Source: an uncultured Ruminiclostridium sp. (GTDB lineage Bacteria; Bacillota; Clostridia; Oscillospirales; Acutalibacteraceae). Taken from it: DNA of 64,000 nucleotides. Positions within the stretch are counted from its first letter, which is position 1, and the number at the start of each line of letters is the position of its first letter. The position numbers were made by a program, and so were the translations under genes. Location of the stretch: the NCBI GenBank assembly GCA_902490005.1, contig CABUCM010000002.1, positions 104,812-168,811 on the forward strand, in the 5' to 3' direction. Below are positions 8,090 to 16,390 of the stretch, in pieces. The notes under the pieces were generated by a model that made no database searches, was not told the DNA's origin, and saw only the letters and a list, made by a program, of their open reading frames with translations.

Positions 8090-9160
8090 TTAGTCTTTTT
8101 TTGCATCCGCAGGAACGCCCTGGGGATAGAACATAATTTTACTAAAGAAGAAGCCGCCTTCTTTAATCTTTTTGAAAATACCAGGAACGTCGTCCAGGGA
8201 CAGGCGATGGCTGATAATATCCTTTGCCGTCATGCCATATTTCTCATACAACTCGATAGAATCGGTCCAGTCGCTTCCGGGGAAGGGGTTGGTAAAGGAG
8301 TTCCAGGAACCGCGGATATCCAACTGCTCGCGCATAATCAGATCTACTTCCTTTTCGGAAAGATCCAGGCCCTTGTGGGAAATACCCAGCAGAATCACCC
8401 TGCCCAGTTTAGAAGCGCAGTGCAGGCAGGTGAGCTGTCCGATGGGCACGCCGGAGAAATCGATGACCACGTTGGCTCCCAGGCCGCCGGTTGCTTCCTT
8501 GACTTTCGCCGCCGCGTCCTCGTTTTTAGAATTGATTACCACGTCGGCTCCAACCTTTTTGGCCTGCTCCAGTTTTTCATCCCAGATATCCACGGCGATG
8601 ATCTTGCCCGCCTTCTTGATTTTCGCGTACTGTACGGCGAACAGTCCGATAGGGCCGGCTCCGTAAACGCACACGGTCTCCCCCTCCTGGAACTGAGCCC
8701 GTGCCATCGCGTGCAGGGCGTTGGCGCAGGGATCCACCGTGGCGCCGTCTTCATAGGAAATATTATCGCCAATTTCCAAAAGGTTGCTTTCTTTAACGGA
8801 GATAAATTCCGCCATGGCGCCGTCTCGCCTGGAACCGTAATAGTCGTAGTGCTCGCACAGGGAATACTGGCCCATTTTACACCATTCGCATTCAAAGCAG
8901 GGGATAAGCGGCGGGCAGGTTACCCTATCGCCCACCTTGAATTTGGTCACATTTTTACCAACCTGGATGATCTGGCCGGCAAACTCATGGCCGAGAATAA
9001 TGGGAGATACATGCGCTCCGTAAACGTTGGCTCTGGGAATATCAGAACCGCAGACGCCTACCGCCATTACCTTGACAAGGGCTTCATCGTCCTCTACTTT
9101 AGGAACCGGCACCTCCTCCACGCGAAGATCGCCCGGCGCGTACATTCTTACAGCTTTCAT
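8090..9160 (-). CDS. Zinc-dependent dehydrogenase, galactitol-1-phosphate/sorbitol dehydrogenase-like
   Basis: 356-residue medium-chain dehydrogenase. It has the catalytic zinc ligands (CGSD and GHEF), the structural-zinc cysteine cluster CFECEWCKMGQYSLC and the Rossmann motif GAGPIGLFA. Several stretches resemble GatD as I remember it (GAH..P..LGHEF, PLIPCF, YGSRRDG, GSW...PFPG), so a polyol or polyol-phosphate NAD-dependent oxidation to a ketose is likely. It has its own AGGAGG site and lies 32 bases before the aldolase gene. The precise polyol is not determined. Confidence 0.88.
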   Translation of the reverse strand: MKAVRMYAPGDLRVEEVPVPKVEDDEALVKVMAVGVCGSDIPRANVYGAHVSPIILGHEFAGQIIQVGKNVTKFKVGDRVTCPPLIPCFECEWCKMGQYSLCEHYDYYGSRRDGAMAEFISVKESNLLEIGDNISYEDGATVDPCANALHAMARAQFQEGETVCVYGAGPIGLFAVQYAKIKKAGKIIAVDIWDEKLEQAKKVGADVVINSKNEDAAAKVKEATGGLGANVVIDFSGVPIGQLTCLHCASKLGRVILLGISHKGLDLSEKEVDLIMREQLDIRGSWNSFTNPFPGSDWTDSIELYEKYGMTAKDIISHRLSLDDVPGIFKKIKEGGFFFSKIMFYPQGVPADAKKD

Positions 9161-9247
9161 CTTGTTGCCTCCTATTTTTTATCTGCAATTTCTGCATTTT
9201 TTAAAATAAAGTTTTGGTGACAGAAATCACTTGTGTTGTCCCGCCTT

Positions 9248-9637
9248 TTACTTAGCTAGGATCAGTTCAATTTCCACCCCGTTAGGGTCTCCGATGAGCA
9301 TAACGGTGCTGCCCAGCTGGGGAAGAAAGGTTGGCTCCATATTAATCTTTCCGCCCGCCGCCAGGCAGCTTTCCCGAATCTCCTCCAGGTCGTCTGCCAT
9401 AATGGCAAAATGGCGGTAAATTCCCGTATCGGTATTTCCGGTCTCCCAATTTTTCTGAGCCTCTTTATAGTCAATCAGCTCCAGCTTTACACCCGGAAGC
9501 TGGTAATAGTAGAGCATATGGTCTCCCATATCCACAATGTTCAGCTTCTCAAGCTTCAATACGGTTTCATAAAACCTGCAGGCCTTTTCAATATCACGGC
9601 AGTTGATGGTGATATGGTCTATTCCGAAAAGTTTCAT
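9248..9637 (-). CDS. VOC-family (glyoxalase/bleomycin-resistance fold) protein
   Basis: 129-residue single-domain protein of the vicinal oxygen chelate superfamily. It shows two beta-alpha-beta-beta-beta modules, with metal-ligand candidates His8 (GIDHITINCRDIEKACRFYE), a Glu in the first module (KLELIDY), a His in IYRHFAIMADD and a Glu near the C terminus (DPNGVEIELI). The GDPNGxxIEL ending is typical of lactoylglutathione lyase-like and epimerase-like members. In this operon it could be an epimerase, isomerase or detoxifying lyase for a pathway intermediate. It lies between the regulator gene and the GatD-like dehydrogenase. No substrate assignment is possible. Confidence 0.85.
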   Translation of the reverse strand: MKLFGIDHITINCRDIEKACRFYETVLKLEKLNIVDMGDHMLYYYQLPGVKLELIDYKEAQKNWETGNTDTGIYRHFAIMADDLEEIRESCLAAGGKINMEPTFLPQLGSTVMLIGDPNGVEIELILAK

Positions 9638-9655
9638 ACTAGCTTTTCCTTTCTC

Positions 9656-10603
9656 TTAAATCAGTCTCAGCAGAGTTTGAATCGTTTCGTCGCTGGTAAT
9701 CAGTACATCCACATACTTTTTCCGAAGAGCTCCCAGCAGTGCTTGAGCTTTGGCGGCGCCCACGGCAATACAGATTTTATTGGGAATAGCAGCGAAGTTT
9801 TCCATGGATACCGAAATGGTCCGACGATCCAGTTCCTGATCGCAGATCTCCCCGTCTGCCTTGATAAAATGGGCGCATACGTCTCCTACCGCGCCTTTGC
9901 CGGCTAGCTTCTCCCACGAATCGGCGTCCAGATATCCGCTGCGGTACAAGGCGTTCTGATCCCCCGGCACTCCTACCGTAAACAGGGCTACGTCAGCGTT
10001 TTTTCCTTTTTCCAGCAGGCTGCTGATATTCCGGTCGCTCTTTAAGGAATTCCGTATCTCACTGTTTTGAAGAATCGCCGGCAAGGGAATAAACAAGGGC
10101 GTTCCATGGTAGGCATTGGCAATATTAGTGGAAATCTCTGAAACATAAATTTGTTTCATCAGATTGCTGATTCCGCCGCACAGGGGAATTGCCGTGACAT
10201 TTTTGATTTGAGGGTGGTTTTCCATACTGGAAGAAATCTGATAAATGGTTTCTCCCCAGGAAAAGCCTATGGTCATTCCGCTCTTTATAATAGTATCCAG
10301 ATAACCGCAGGCCTCTTCTACAATTTCCCGGGTCAGCTGGTTGGTGCCCGAGTGGGGCGGGGTGTGGAAGATCTTCACCCGCCTCAGGGCAAACATCTTC
10401 CTCACATATCCCTCCAGCTCGCTTTCTTCTGAAGAAAACGAGTTTACTTTAATTTCTACAATGCCTACTTTGCGCGCCTGCTCCAAAAGCTGGCATATAT
10501 ACCCTCTTGAGACGCCCAGCTGCTCCGCCACTTCCTTTTGGCTCATGCCAGAGTCATAGTACATTTTTGCGACGGTTACCATCAAACGTTCTTTATCGCC
10601 CAC
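9656..10603 (-). CDS. SorC/DeoR-type sugar-binding transcriptional regulator
   Basis: Regulator of the SorC family. It has an N-terminal helix-turn-helix (MSQKEVAEQLGVSRGYICQLLEQAR, shown by its spacing about residues 20-44) followed by a sugar-phosphate-binding domain of NagB-like fold with GxSWGET (near residue 120) and a C-terminal VGAAKAQALLGALR segment. The frame allows GTG at 10612, but the second GTG at 10603 is correctly spaced from AAGGTG, so 10603 is chosen (315 aa). Such regulators respond to a phosphorylated intermediate of the pathway they control. It is within its own operon, and palindromic AAATTAATTT sites in the promoter region at 13215-13348 are candidate targets. Confidence 0.9.
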   Translation of the reverse strand: MGDKERLMVTVAKMYYDSGMSQKEVAEQLGVSRGYICQLLEQARKVGIVEIKVNSFSSEESELEGYVRKMFALRRVKIFHTPPHSGTNQLTREIVEEACGYLDTIIKSGMTIGFSWGETIYQISSSMENHPQIKNVTAIPLCGGISNLMKQIYVSEISTNIANAYHGTPLFIPLPAILQNSEIRNSLKSDRNISSLLEKGKNADVALFTVGVPGDQNALYRSGYLDADSWEKLAGKGAVGDVCAHFIKADGEICDQELDRRTISVSMENFAAIPNKICIAVGAAKAQALLGALRKKYVDVLITSDETIQTLLRLI

Positions 10604-10657
10604 AATCTTCACCTTCTAACCGCTTTCGTTTAAATTCGCCCGCTGCCGGTTTGCCGT

Positions 10658-12055
10658 TTACACTTCAACGTATTCTACGTCAAGAATCCGGCAAAGCATT
10701 TCCAGCCTGCCGCGCCAGTCGCCCAGGAACAGCACTTCATGGTGGGTGCCGCCGTTCTGCAGCCACTTGTTCATGGCAGCCTTAATGCCCGTATCCGGCT
10801 TGAAGAAGGCGTGGTTCATAGGAACATCCGGCAGTTCCTCCGTATCTAGAACAGTACCTTGGGAAACCACCAGACGGTACTGTTCGCCTACCACAGAAAC
10901 CAGAGAGCACAGAGTGGCCGCGCCGGGTTCTACGTTAAATTTAGGGGTAGGCGGGTTCTCAAGATCGCCGATATCCAGAGGACGGTCAATTAGAGTAACG
11001 CCCCGGTCTTTTCTGGCTACCTTCCAGTTGCCCTCACCCATATGGCTGAGCATGGCGGCGTCTTTGCCGAAGTCCAGAGAATACATTTCCGTAAAGTGAG
11101 GATTGCCTATCAGCATGTGGCCGATCGCAGTGAGCAGCAGCACGTTGGTATCGCCTTCTGCAGAATAGCCGTAGCCTTTCGCAAGCAGGCTGGATCCGCC
11201 CAGAATCGGAATTTGTTTAAATCTGCCGTCTTCCTTGTAAATATTGAAGAACTGGGAGAATCCGTCGTAGCCGTTTTCTTTTAGGAATTTCTCAAAGCCC
11301 AGCTGCATTCTGGCGGCATAGCGGTGGCTTTCCGCCGGAAGCTTCGGATCAATCTTGAAGTTTTTCTTATCTTCTTCTATCTGTGCGTCGATTTCCGCGT
11401 CTGTTATGGATTCCATGGCATAATAAACCGGGCCTATGGTCTCGTGGTTGGCCTCCACGCCGAACTTACGGCACAGCGCGGCGTCGTCGCCCAAAATATC
11501 TCCCATGTTGTGCATCCGTCCGAAAATAGCCAGCTTGGTCTTTTTCAGGCGTATACAGGTATTGGCCGCATAGGCCCAATCAGAAAACAACTTCTTAAAG
11601 TTGTCGGATTTCCAGTCCTCGGTGATAATGGCCGGCTTAACGCCGCAGCGCATCAGTACGTTGCAGGTATCCTGGCAGCCGTGAATGCCCTGGTTGGTGG
11701 TGCAGAGAATCCAGTCCCATTCCTTGGTTACGTCAGGCCTGGGCTGAATGTTAGCCACCAGCACCGGCAGCCGGTTTTTCTTCATGGCCTGGATCAGGCG
11801 GTTGCCAGGGCTGTAGAGCAGGTTGACGATCATGATGCCGTCATACTCTTTGTCGTTGAACATCTTGACATATCTTTCGATGTCCTCCCGCTCTTTGGCG
11901 GGGCCCGGGAAATCCACGTCCGCCACGTCCTTCAGCTGCTCCACAACCTGAAGGGCAAATTTCTCCTGCATCTTAGGCAGTTCCGGCTGGGATTTGTCAT
12001 ACAGCCCCTGCATCAGACCCAAAAAGCCGATCTTGGGTTTTTGCATCATTAGCAT
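10658..12055 (-). CDS. L-arabinose/L-fucose isomerase-family protein
   Basis: 465-residue cytoplasmic protein related to L-arabinose isomerase. The N-terminal Rossmann-like domain starts KIGFLGLMQGLYD. The C-terminal half carries MGEGN (near residue 358) and the metal-site-like GTHHEVLFLGD (near 440), in the order seen in AraA. It would interconvert an aldose and a ketose with a divalent metal. The similarity to true AraA is only partial, so the substrate may differ. The start at 12055 has AGGAG nine bases upstream; in-frame ATGs at 12049 and 12046 are less well spaced. It is second in the operon after a dehydrogenase. Confidence 0.82.
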   Translation of the reverse strand: MLMMQKPKIGFLGLMQGLYDKSQPELPKMQEKFALQVVEQLKDVADVDFPGPAKEREDIERYVKMFNDKEYDGIMIVNLLYSPGNRLIQAMKKNRLPVLVANIQPRPDVTKEWDWILCTTNQGIHGCQDTCNVLMRCGVKPAIITEDWKSDNFKKLFSDWAYAANTCIRLKKTKLAIFGRMHNMGDILGDDAALCRKFGVEANHETIGPVYYAMESITDAEIDAQIEEDKKNFKIDPKLPAESHRYAARMQLGFEKFLKENGYDGFSQFFNIYKEDGRFKQIPILGGSSLLAKGYGYSAEGDTNVLLLTAIGHMLIGNPHFTEMYSLDFGKDAAMLSHMGEGNWKVARKDRGVTLIDRPLDIGDLENPPTPKFNVEPGAATLCSLVSVVGEQYRLVVSQGTVLDTEELPDVPMNHAFFKPDTGIKAAMNKWLQNGGTHHEVLFLGDWRGRLEMLCRILDVEYVEV

Positions 12056-12090
12056 GTGATCTAGCTCCTCTCAGCAATAAAACTTGTAAG

Positions 12091-13137
12091 TCAACGATTG
12101 ACGATTACCGCTTTAATAATTTCACCGGAAGCCGCCGCCTCAAACACCTTTTCCACATCCTCCAGGGCAAAGCGGTCAATGTATTTGTCCACGTTGATAA
12201 CGCCGTCCCGGATAAGCGCCATGGCCTTTTTGTTCTGAGCGGGCGTGGAGGCGTGCACCCCATATACGCTCAGTTCTCGGTAATGGATCAGGTTGCTGTC
12301 AACAAACCCGATAGATTCTCCCGGCAATCCGCCGAAAAGGGAAATCCGCCCGCATTTTGCCAGCAGGGACATGCCCTCTTTCTGTGCCGGCCCCACGGAG
12401 CAGGCGACAATCGCCACGTCCACGCCTTTTCCGCCGGTATGTTTCATAATTTCTTCCTTCAGGTTTTTTTCTGAAGAATTGATAAAGTGCACATCCGGCA
12501 GCAAAGCCGCCGCCTGTTCCAGACGGGCCTGCTGAGGCTCCACCAGAAACACTTGTCCCGCGCCGGAAAGCTTTGCCAATTCGGCGTGCATGCAGCCGAT
12601 AATACCGGAGCCAAAAATCAGAACATCCTCACCCCGCTCAATCTTCAAATAGGACTGGGCGTTAATAGCGCAAGCCAGGGGTTCGCTGATGGTAAAGACG
12701 GTGTAATCCTCCCGGTTCTCAGGCAGACGGTACACATTTTCCATACGGAAGGCCTGATCTGGAACCGCTATGTATTCTGCGAATCCACCGTCATACTGAA
12801 ACCCGATGGTAGTTAGATCGTCGCACATATTGGTTTTTTGCTTTTTGCAGCTGGCACAGTGGCCGCAGCCGATGGCCGGAGCCACGGAAACCATGTCGCC
12901 TACCTGAAACTCACCGGCATATTCCGGTGAAAGCTCTGTAATCTCCCCCACCAGCTCATGGCCGATGACCCTGTTGTCATCGATTTTCCCGCTGCCAAAC
13001 CGGAAGGTCCTGATATCGGTGCCGCACACAGAGCACGCCGCCACACGGACCACCGCTCCGTAACCCGGTTTTAATTCCGGTTTGGGAACCTCCTGAAGCG
13101 TCAGTGTCTTATTTTCGTGATAAACATATCCCCGCAT
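12091..13137 (-). CDS. Zinc-dependent alcohol/polyol dehydrogenase (iditol dehydrogenase-like)
   Basis: 348-residue medium-chain dehydrogenase and first gene of the operon. Catalytic-zinc residues lie in CSVCGTD and GHELVGE, the structural-zinc cysteines in CGHCASCKKQKTNMC and the NAD-binding turn in GSGIIGCMHAE. A polyol-to-ketose or sugar oxidation is the expected reaction. It differs clearly from the second dehydrogenase of the operon (8090-9160), so the pathway probably has two oxidation or reduction steps. Translation starts at 13137 behind AAGGGGTAAGG. Transcription is expected from the TTGACA/TATTAT promoter at 13249-13277. Confidence 0.88.
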   Translation of the reverse strand: MRGYVYHENKTLTLQEVPKPELKPGYGAVVRVAACSVCGTDIRTFRFGSGKIDDNRVIGHELVGEITELSPEYAGEFQVGDMVSVAPAIGCGHCASCKKQKTNMCDDLTTIGFQYDGGFAEYIAVPDQAFRMENVYRLPENREDYTVFTISEPLACAINAQSYLKIERGEDVLIFGSGIIGCMHAELAKLSGAGQVFLVEPQQARLEQAAALLPDVHFINSSEKNLKEEIMKHTGGKGVDVAIVACSVGPAQKEGMSLLAKCGRISLFGGLPGESIGFVDSNLIHYRELSVYGVHASTPAQNKKAMALIRDGVINVDKYIDRFALEDVEKVFEAAASGEIIKAVIVNR

Positions 13138-13214
13138 TTACCTTACCCCTTATCTATTTTTCCGTTTTTGCGCGATTTTTCATACCGGCATAATTTTTAA
13201 AAGCAGCCAAAACT

Positions 13215-13348
13215 AAATTAATTTACTGACATATCTTTAATTTATTTAATAATAATCTCAAAAATTAATTTTGTCAATACAGCGCAGTGAATTAATTTAT
13301 CAGCTTGCTATTTCTGTGCGCCCCAATATGGCCATAAAAAATTAATGA
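13215..13348. promoter_or_regulatory. Three or four copies of an AAATTAATTT palindrome, candidate regulator sites
   Basis: AAATTAATTT is found at 13215-13224 and 13262-13271, GAATTAATTT at 13289-13298 and AAATTAATGA at 13339-13348. One copy fills the spacer of the operon promoter just after its -35 box. The region is AT-rich, which raises the chance rate, but the position suggests operators for the SorC-type regulator of the operon or another factor controlling the divergent genes. Confidence 0.4.
13249..13277 (-). promoter_or_regulatory. Promoter of the seven-gene sugar operon
   Basis: On the minus strand TTGACA (13272-13277) is followed by a 17-base spacer and TATTAT (13249-13254). Transcription would start near 13242, leaving a leader of about 105 bases before the dehydrogenase start at 13137. 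The rest of the divergent region 13138-13634 is AT-rich and holds no gene that I can see. Confidence 0.7.
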
Positions 13349-13634
13349 CGATTGAAGGGGAGCAGTGTTTTCTTATTCGAATGCATTGAATTATGCCCAA
13401 AAAGCATGAATACTCTGTTCTGTTTCTATCAGCACAGAGCTGATTGTTTTAGCCGTATTCATTTTGATTTCATTCAATATTCACAAGAAAATAAACAAAA
13501 GATTATCTAAAAATAATATATATTTAGTCTCTGTTTTCTTGTAGTATATAAAATCGAGGGTATTATTCAAAAATCCACAGGAAAGCTTGCTGTGCTTTTT
13601 GGATAATATGGTAGAATAATAGGAGGGTACAAGA

Positions 13635-14180
13635 ATGAAAAGAAGCGAGTACAACGAGATCAAGGAAAAAGGCTTGGAAATGATGCGGAAGGCAGGGTTA
13701 TACCTGACGCCGGAAGAAGAGGAAAGAATGGAAGTAACCGACTTCGGGCTGAACGATCCGTATCATGAAGGCTTGATGCTGCATGTGTATGTCAATACTA
13801 AACGGTGCTGTGCAAAAGAGCTCCCGATGCTGCCGGGACAGATCTGTGCGGAACACCGCCACCCGCCGCTGAGCGAGGAGAATCCTGGAAAGGAAGAGAC
13901 ATTCCGCTGCCGTTACGGAGAAGTTTACATCCACGTGCCGGGAGAGCCAACTTTGAATCCAAAAGCAACAATTCCGGAAGGAAAAGAAGACGTCTATACC
14001 GTATGGCATGAGATCGTGCTGAAGAAGGGGGAGCAGTACACCCTGTCGCCGAATACCAAGCACTGGTTCCAGGCTGGTCCGGAAGGAGCAATTGTATCTG
14101 AGTTTTCTTCTTACAGCGATGACGGCACCGATGTTTATACCGATCCCGCGATCTCCCGTTTTACCACGATCGAGGACTAA
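13635..14180 (+). CDS. D-lyxose ketol-isomerase-family cupin protein
   Basis: 181-residue cytoplasmic protein matching the D-lyxose isomerase family (cupin fold, Pfam Lyx_isomer type), which converts D-lyxose to D-xylulose and sometimes D-mannose to D-fructose. The metal site is visible as EHRHPP (His74, His76), a Glu in KEETF (87 or 88) and His143 in TKHWFQAG. The family length is about 170-230, so it is complete. It has a strong AGGAGGG site and its own terminator. It is divergent from the operon that ends with an FGGY kinase, which would fit a lyxose to xylulose to xylulose 5-phosphate route; this link is inferred from position. Confidence 0.88.
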   Translation: MKRSEYNEIKEKGLEMMRKAGLYLTPEEEERMEVTDFGLNDPYHEGLMLHVYVNTKRCCAKELPMLPGQICAEHRHPPLSEENPGKEETFRCRYGEVYIHVPGEPTLNPKATIPEGKEDVYTVWHEIVLKKGEQYTLSPNTKHWFQAGPEGAIVSEFSSYSDDGTDVYTDPAISRFTTIED

Positions 14181-14195
14181 AATAAGCTGATTGAT

Positions 14196-14245
14196 TTTAA
14201 AAAGAAATCCCTATAGCATTGCTGCTATAGGGATTTCTTTTTAAA
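14196..14245. terminator. Bidirectional terminator, 23-base-pair perfect stem
   Basis: TTTAAAAAGAAATCCCTATAGCA (arm 14196-14218, key core AAATCCCTATAGCA) pairs perfectly with 14223-14245 over a four-base TTGC loop. The plus-strand side ends in TTTCTTTTTAAA. It lies 15 bases after the lyxose isomerase stop and would also stop transcription arriving from the right. Confidence 0.9.
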
Positions 14246-14433
14246 CAAAAGGAAGGAACCCATGAATTTTACACTTGAGCGGACAGCCTTATTTAAGCGG
14301 AGAAGTCTCGCGAATATGAGTTGTAGGCTATCGAAAGGGCAAAGGGAATAAGATTTAAAGTGTCCGATTTTGCAATTTCGGATCCGCGCATTTTTCCGGT
14401 TGACGCGCTGTGAAAAAAGAACTGCAGCGGATG

Positions 14434-14487
14434 AAAAACGCCCATCGGCGTCTGTTCCATTAAGGCTCAGAGGTCGATGGGCGTTTT
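14434..14487 (-). terminator. Terminator of the polysaccharide operon, overlapping the last gene
   Basis: On the minus strand AAAACGCCCATCG (14475-14487) pairs with CGATGGGCGTTTTTC (14433-14447). The first arm is inside the final codons of the metallo-beta-lactamase-fold gene and the T tract follows the second arm. Overlap of stop codon and terminator marks a clear operon end. Confidence 0.8.
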
Positions 14488-15317
14488 AATTCTAAAGTAT
14501 TCCCGTTGCTTTCTATGAAATAATCCTGACCTAAGGTGCATAAAACTTGGGCGGAAACCTCTTCTAAAGCTTTTGCTGTTTCTCCCAAAGGTTCTTTAGC
14601 CGTCACCACGGCAAATTCTGGGTTGATTTGCCGGATAAGCTGGGCGCTGCGGCTGGAGTCTCTGCCGTGATAAGCAACCTTATAAAGATCTATTTCCGGA
14701 AATTCGCGCTGCTCCAGTTCCTGCAACCGCTGCTTTTGGGCATCTCCGGCAAAGAACAGGTTTACTTCCCCGTGCTCCACTAAAACGGCAATGGAATAGT
14801 CGTTATCTTTTTCATAATAAAAATCTTCCGGCGGCCAAATTTGAAGCTCCAAATCTCCAAACACCAAAACCCGGTCTCTGGAAGGGATTAACTGGCTGAC
14901 GCCAAGCTCTTCCAGCTTTTCTTGCAGATCCCGGTATGGGGTATTGTCCTTATTGTAATAAGGGCAAACCACCATTTCCACAGGCACAGCGTCTAATAGC
15001 GCCGGCGCGCCGCCAATATGGTCTTTATCCGGGTGAGTCAAAACCAAGCAATCTATTTTTTCGATCTTTTGCTCCCTCAAGATTGCAAGGATATGCTCCG
15101 CGTCCTGGGCTTCTCCGGTATCGATCACCACACAGGCTCCATTGCTTAGCAAAATAGCGCAGTCCGCACCGTCTTTTGTCCCTACAAAGATCATCTGGGC
15201 CGGATGAACCGAACGATCTTTCTCCAAAAAAGCCAACGCTCCAATTAGCAACGCGACAAGGGCGCATACCCCTATAATCCGCAGCGCGCCTATCGTAAAC
15301 CTCTTTTTCCCTTTCAT
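14460..15317 (-). CDS. Membrane-anchored metallo-beta-lactamase-fold hydrolase, ComEC C-terminal type
   Basis: 285 residues. One N-terminal membrane helix (about 9-30) is followed by a metallo-beta-lactamase domain with LTHPDKDHIGG (His95, Asp97, Asp99, His100). The form HxDxDH rather than HxHxDH is typical of ComEC/Rec2-related domains. A later GDAQK and AYHGRDSS supply the other ligand positions. The domain is expected outside the membrane. Members act on phosphodiesters or nucleic acids in known cases; here it is the last gene of a polysaccharide operon, overlapping the GH5 gene by four bases, so a role in polymer or substituent turnover is possible but unproven. Confidence 0.85.
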   Translation of the reverse strand: MKGKKRFTIGALRIIGVCALVALLIGALAFLEKDRSVHPAQMIFVGTKDGADCAILLSNGACVVIDTGEAQDAEHILAILREQKIEKIDCLVLTHPDKDHIGGAPALLDAVPVEMVVCPYYNKDNTPYRDLQEKLEELGVSQLIPSRDRVLVFGDLELQIWPPEDFYYEKDNDYSIAVLVEHGEVNLFFAGDAQKQRLQELEQREFPEIDLYKVAYHGRDSSRSAQLIRQINPEFAVVTAKEPLGETAKALEEVSAQVLCTLGQDYFIESNGNTLELKRPSTSEP

Positions 15318-16390
15318 TGACCATCAACCTCCGGCAAAAACCGACTGAACATCAATTTACCGGAAACCGTTAGGTCGTCCTCGCCCCAACCGCTGTATTT
15401 GGTACAATCCGGTTGTATCGCGCTATGCCATTCCGTTTTATTGCAGAGAGCCCAGCCGGCCCAGCTAATCTGATATCGATCCATGGCGTCTAAAAAGGAA
15501 TCCGCGGTTTCAGGATAGAGTTCCACATCGGCCAGTGCACTCTCTTCTTCGTCTTCAAAATAGGCTTGCTCTCCGGCGGACACACCCCATTCAGTCACAA
15601 AAATCGGCAGGCCCTGTTCCGTGTATTTCTTGAAGGGGCCATCCCATCCAACCTCGTCCACGGAAATATCCACGTAACGGTGATACGAATACATAATATT
15701 TTCAAAGGGGAGCGGATCGGAAAGCGGGCCTTCCAAATGGCTGCAATAATTCGGGGTCCCCACCAAAATCACCGCGTCCGGGGCGTTCTTCCGAATAACC
15801 GGGATCACTTCTTTCGCGTAGGCTGAAATCTGTTCCCAGGTAACGTCCCCGTTTGGTTCGTTACAGATTTCATAAAGGATCCCCGGTTCGCCGGCATAAT
15901 GAGCGCTGAGCTGGTCAAAAAAATCTTTCGCTTCCTCAATATACTCGTTAGGATCATTATCGTTTAAAATATGCCAATCCAGTATGACATACATGTCCTC
16001 GGCCAAAGCGCTTTCCGCCCCCATATATAAATAATCCAGGGTTCGGTTCGGGTTCTCCAAGTACGCCCCGGTCGGTTCCGTATAGGCGGCGATTCGGAAT
16101 AAATTCGCCCCGTACTCTTTTAGTGTTTTCATGGCTCCCCCGTTTAAATAGCGGGGGTACCACGAAATCCCGTGGCTGCTCATTCCACGCAAAACAACCT
16201 GGTTTCCATTTTCGTCACACAGAAAAGCGCCGTCCACATTTAAAGCGCCATGGGCTTCTATCCCATTTCCCTCCGGTGTTTGAGATTCCGGTTCCATGCC
16301 AGCCGGCTGGCTGCATCCTGTTATTAGCCCCAGGACGAAAAAAGAAGAAATTGTCAGAAAAAGCCTCCGCCATCTCAGGTTATATTTCAT
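15314..16390 (-). CDS. GH5 (cellulase-type) lipoprotein
   Basis: 358-residue extracytoplasmic glycoside hydrolase. A lipoprotein signal ends at Cys26 (LITGC), then a short Pro/Glu-rich linker and the GH5 TIM barrel with the acid/base Glu178 in CNEPNG and the nucleophile Glu267 in VTEWG. The substrate is expected to be a beta-1,4-glucan. Endoglucanases of this type are constant partners of bacterial cellulose synthase operons (for example bcsZ; the clostridial ccs operon also has one, from memory), where they trim or release the growing polymer. It overlaps the genes on both sides by four bases, so it is tightly coupled to the acetylation and MBL genes. Confidence 0.9.
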   Translation of the reverse strand: MKYNLRWRRLFLTISSFFVLGLITGCSQPAGMEPESQTPEGNGIEAHGALNVDGAFLCDENGNQVVLRGMSSHGISWYPRYLNGGAMKTLKEYGANLFRIAAYTEPTGAYLENPNRTLDYLYMGAESALAEDMYVILDWHILNDNDPNEYIEEAKDFFDQLSAHYAGEPGILYEICNEPNGDVTWEQISAYAKEVIPVIRKNAPDAVILVGTPNYCSHLEGPLSDPLPFENIMYSYHRYVDISVDEVGWDGPFKKYTEQGLPIFVTEWGVSAGEQAYFEDEEESALADVELYPETADSFLDAMDRYQISWAGWALCNKTEWHSAIQPDCTKYSGWGEDDLTVSGKLMFSRFLPEVDGQ

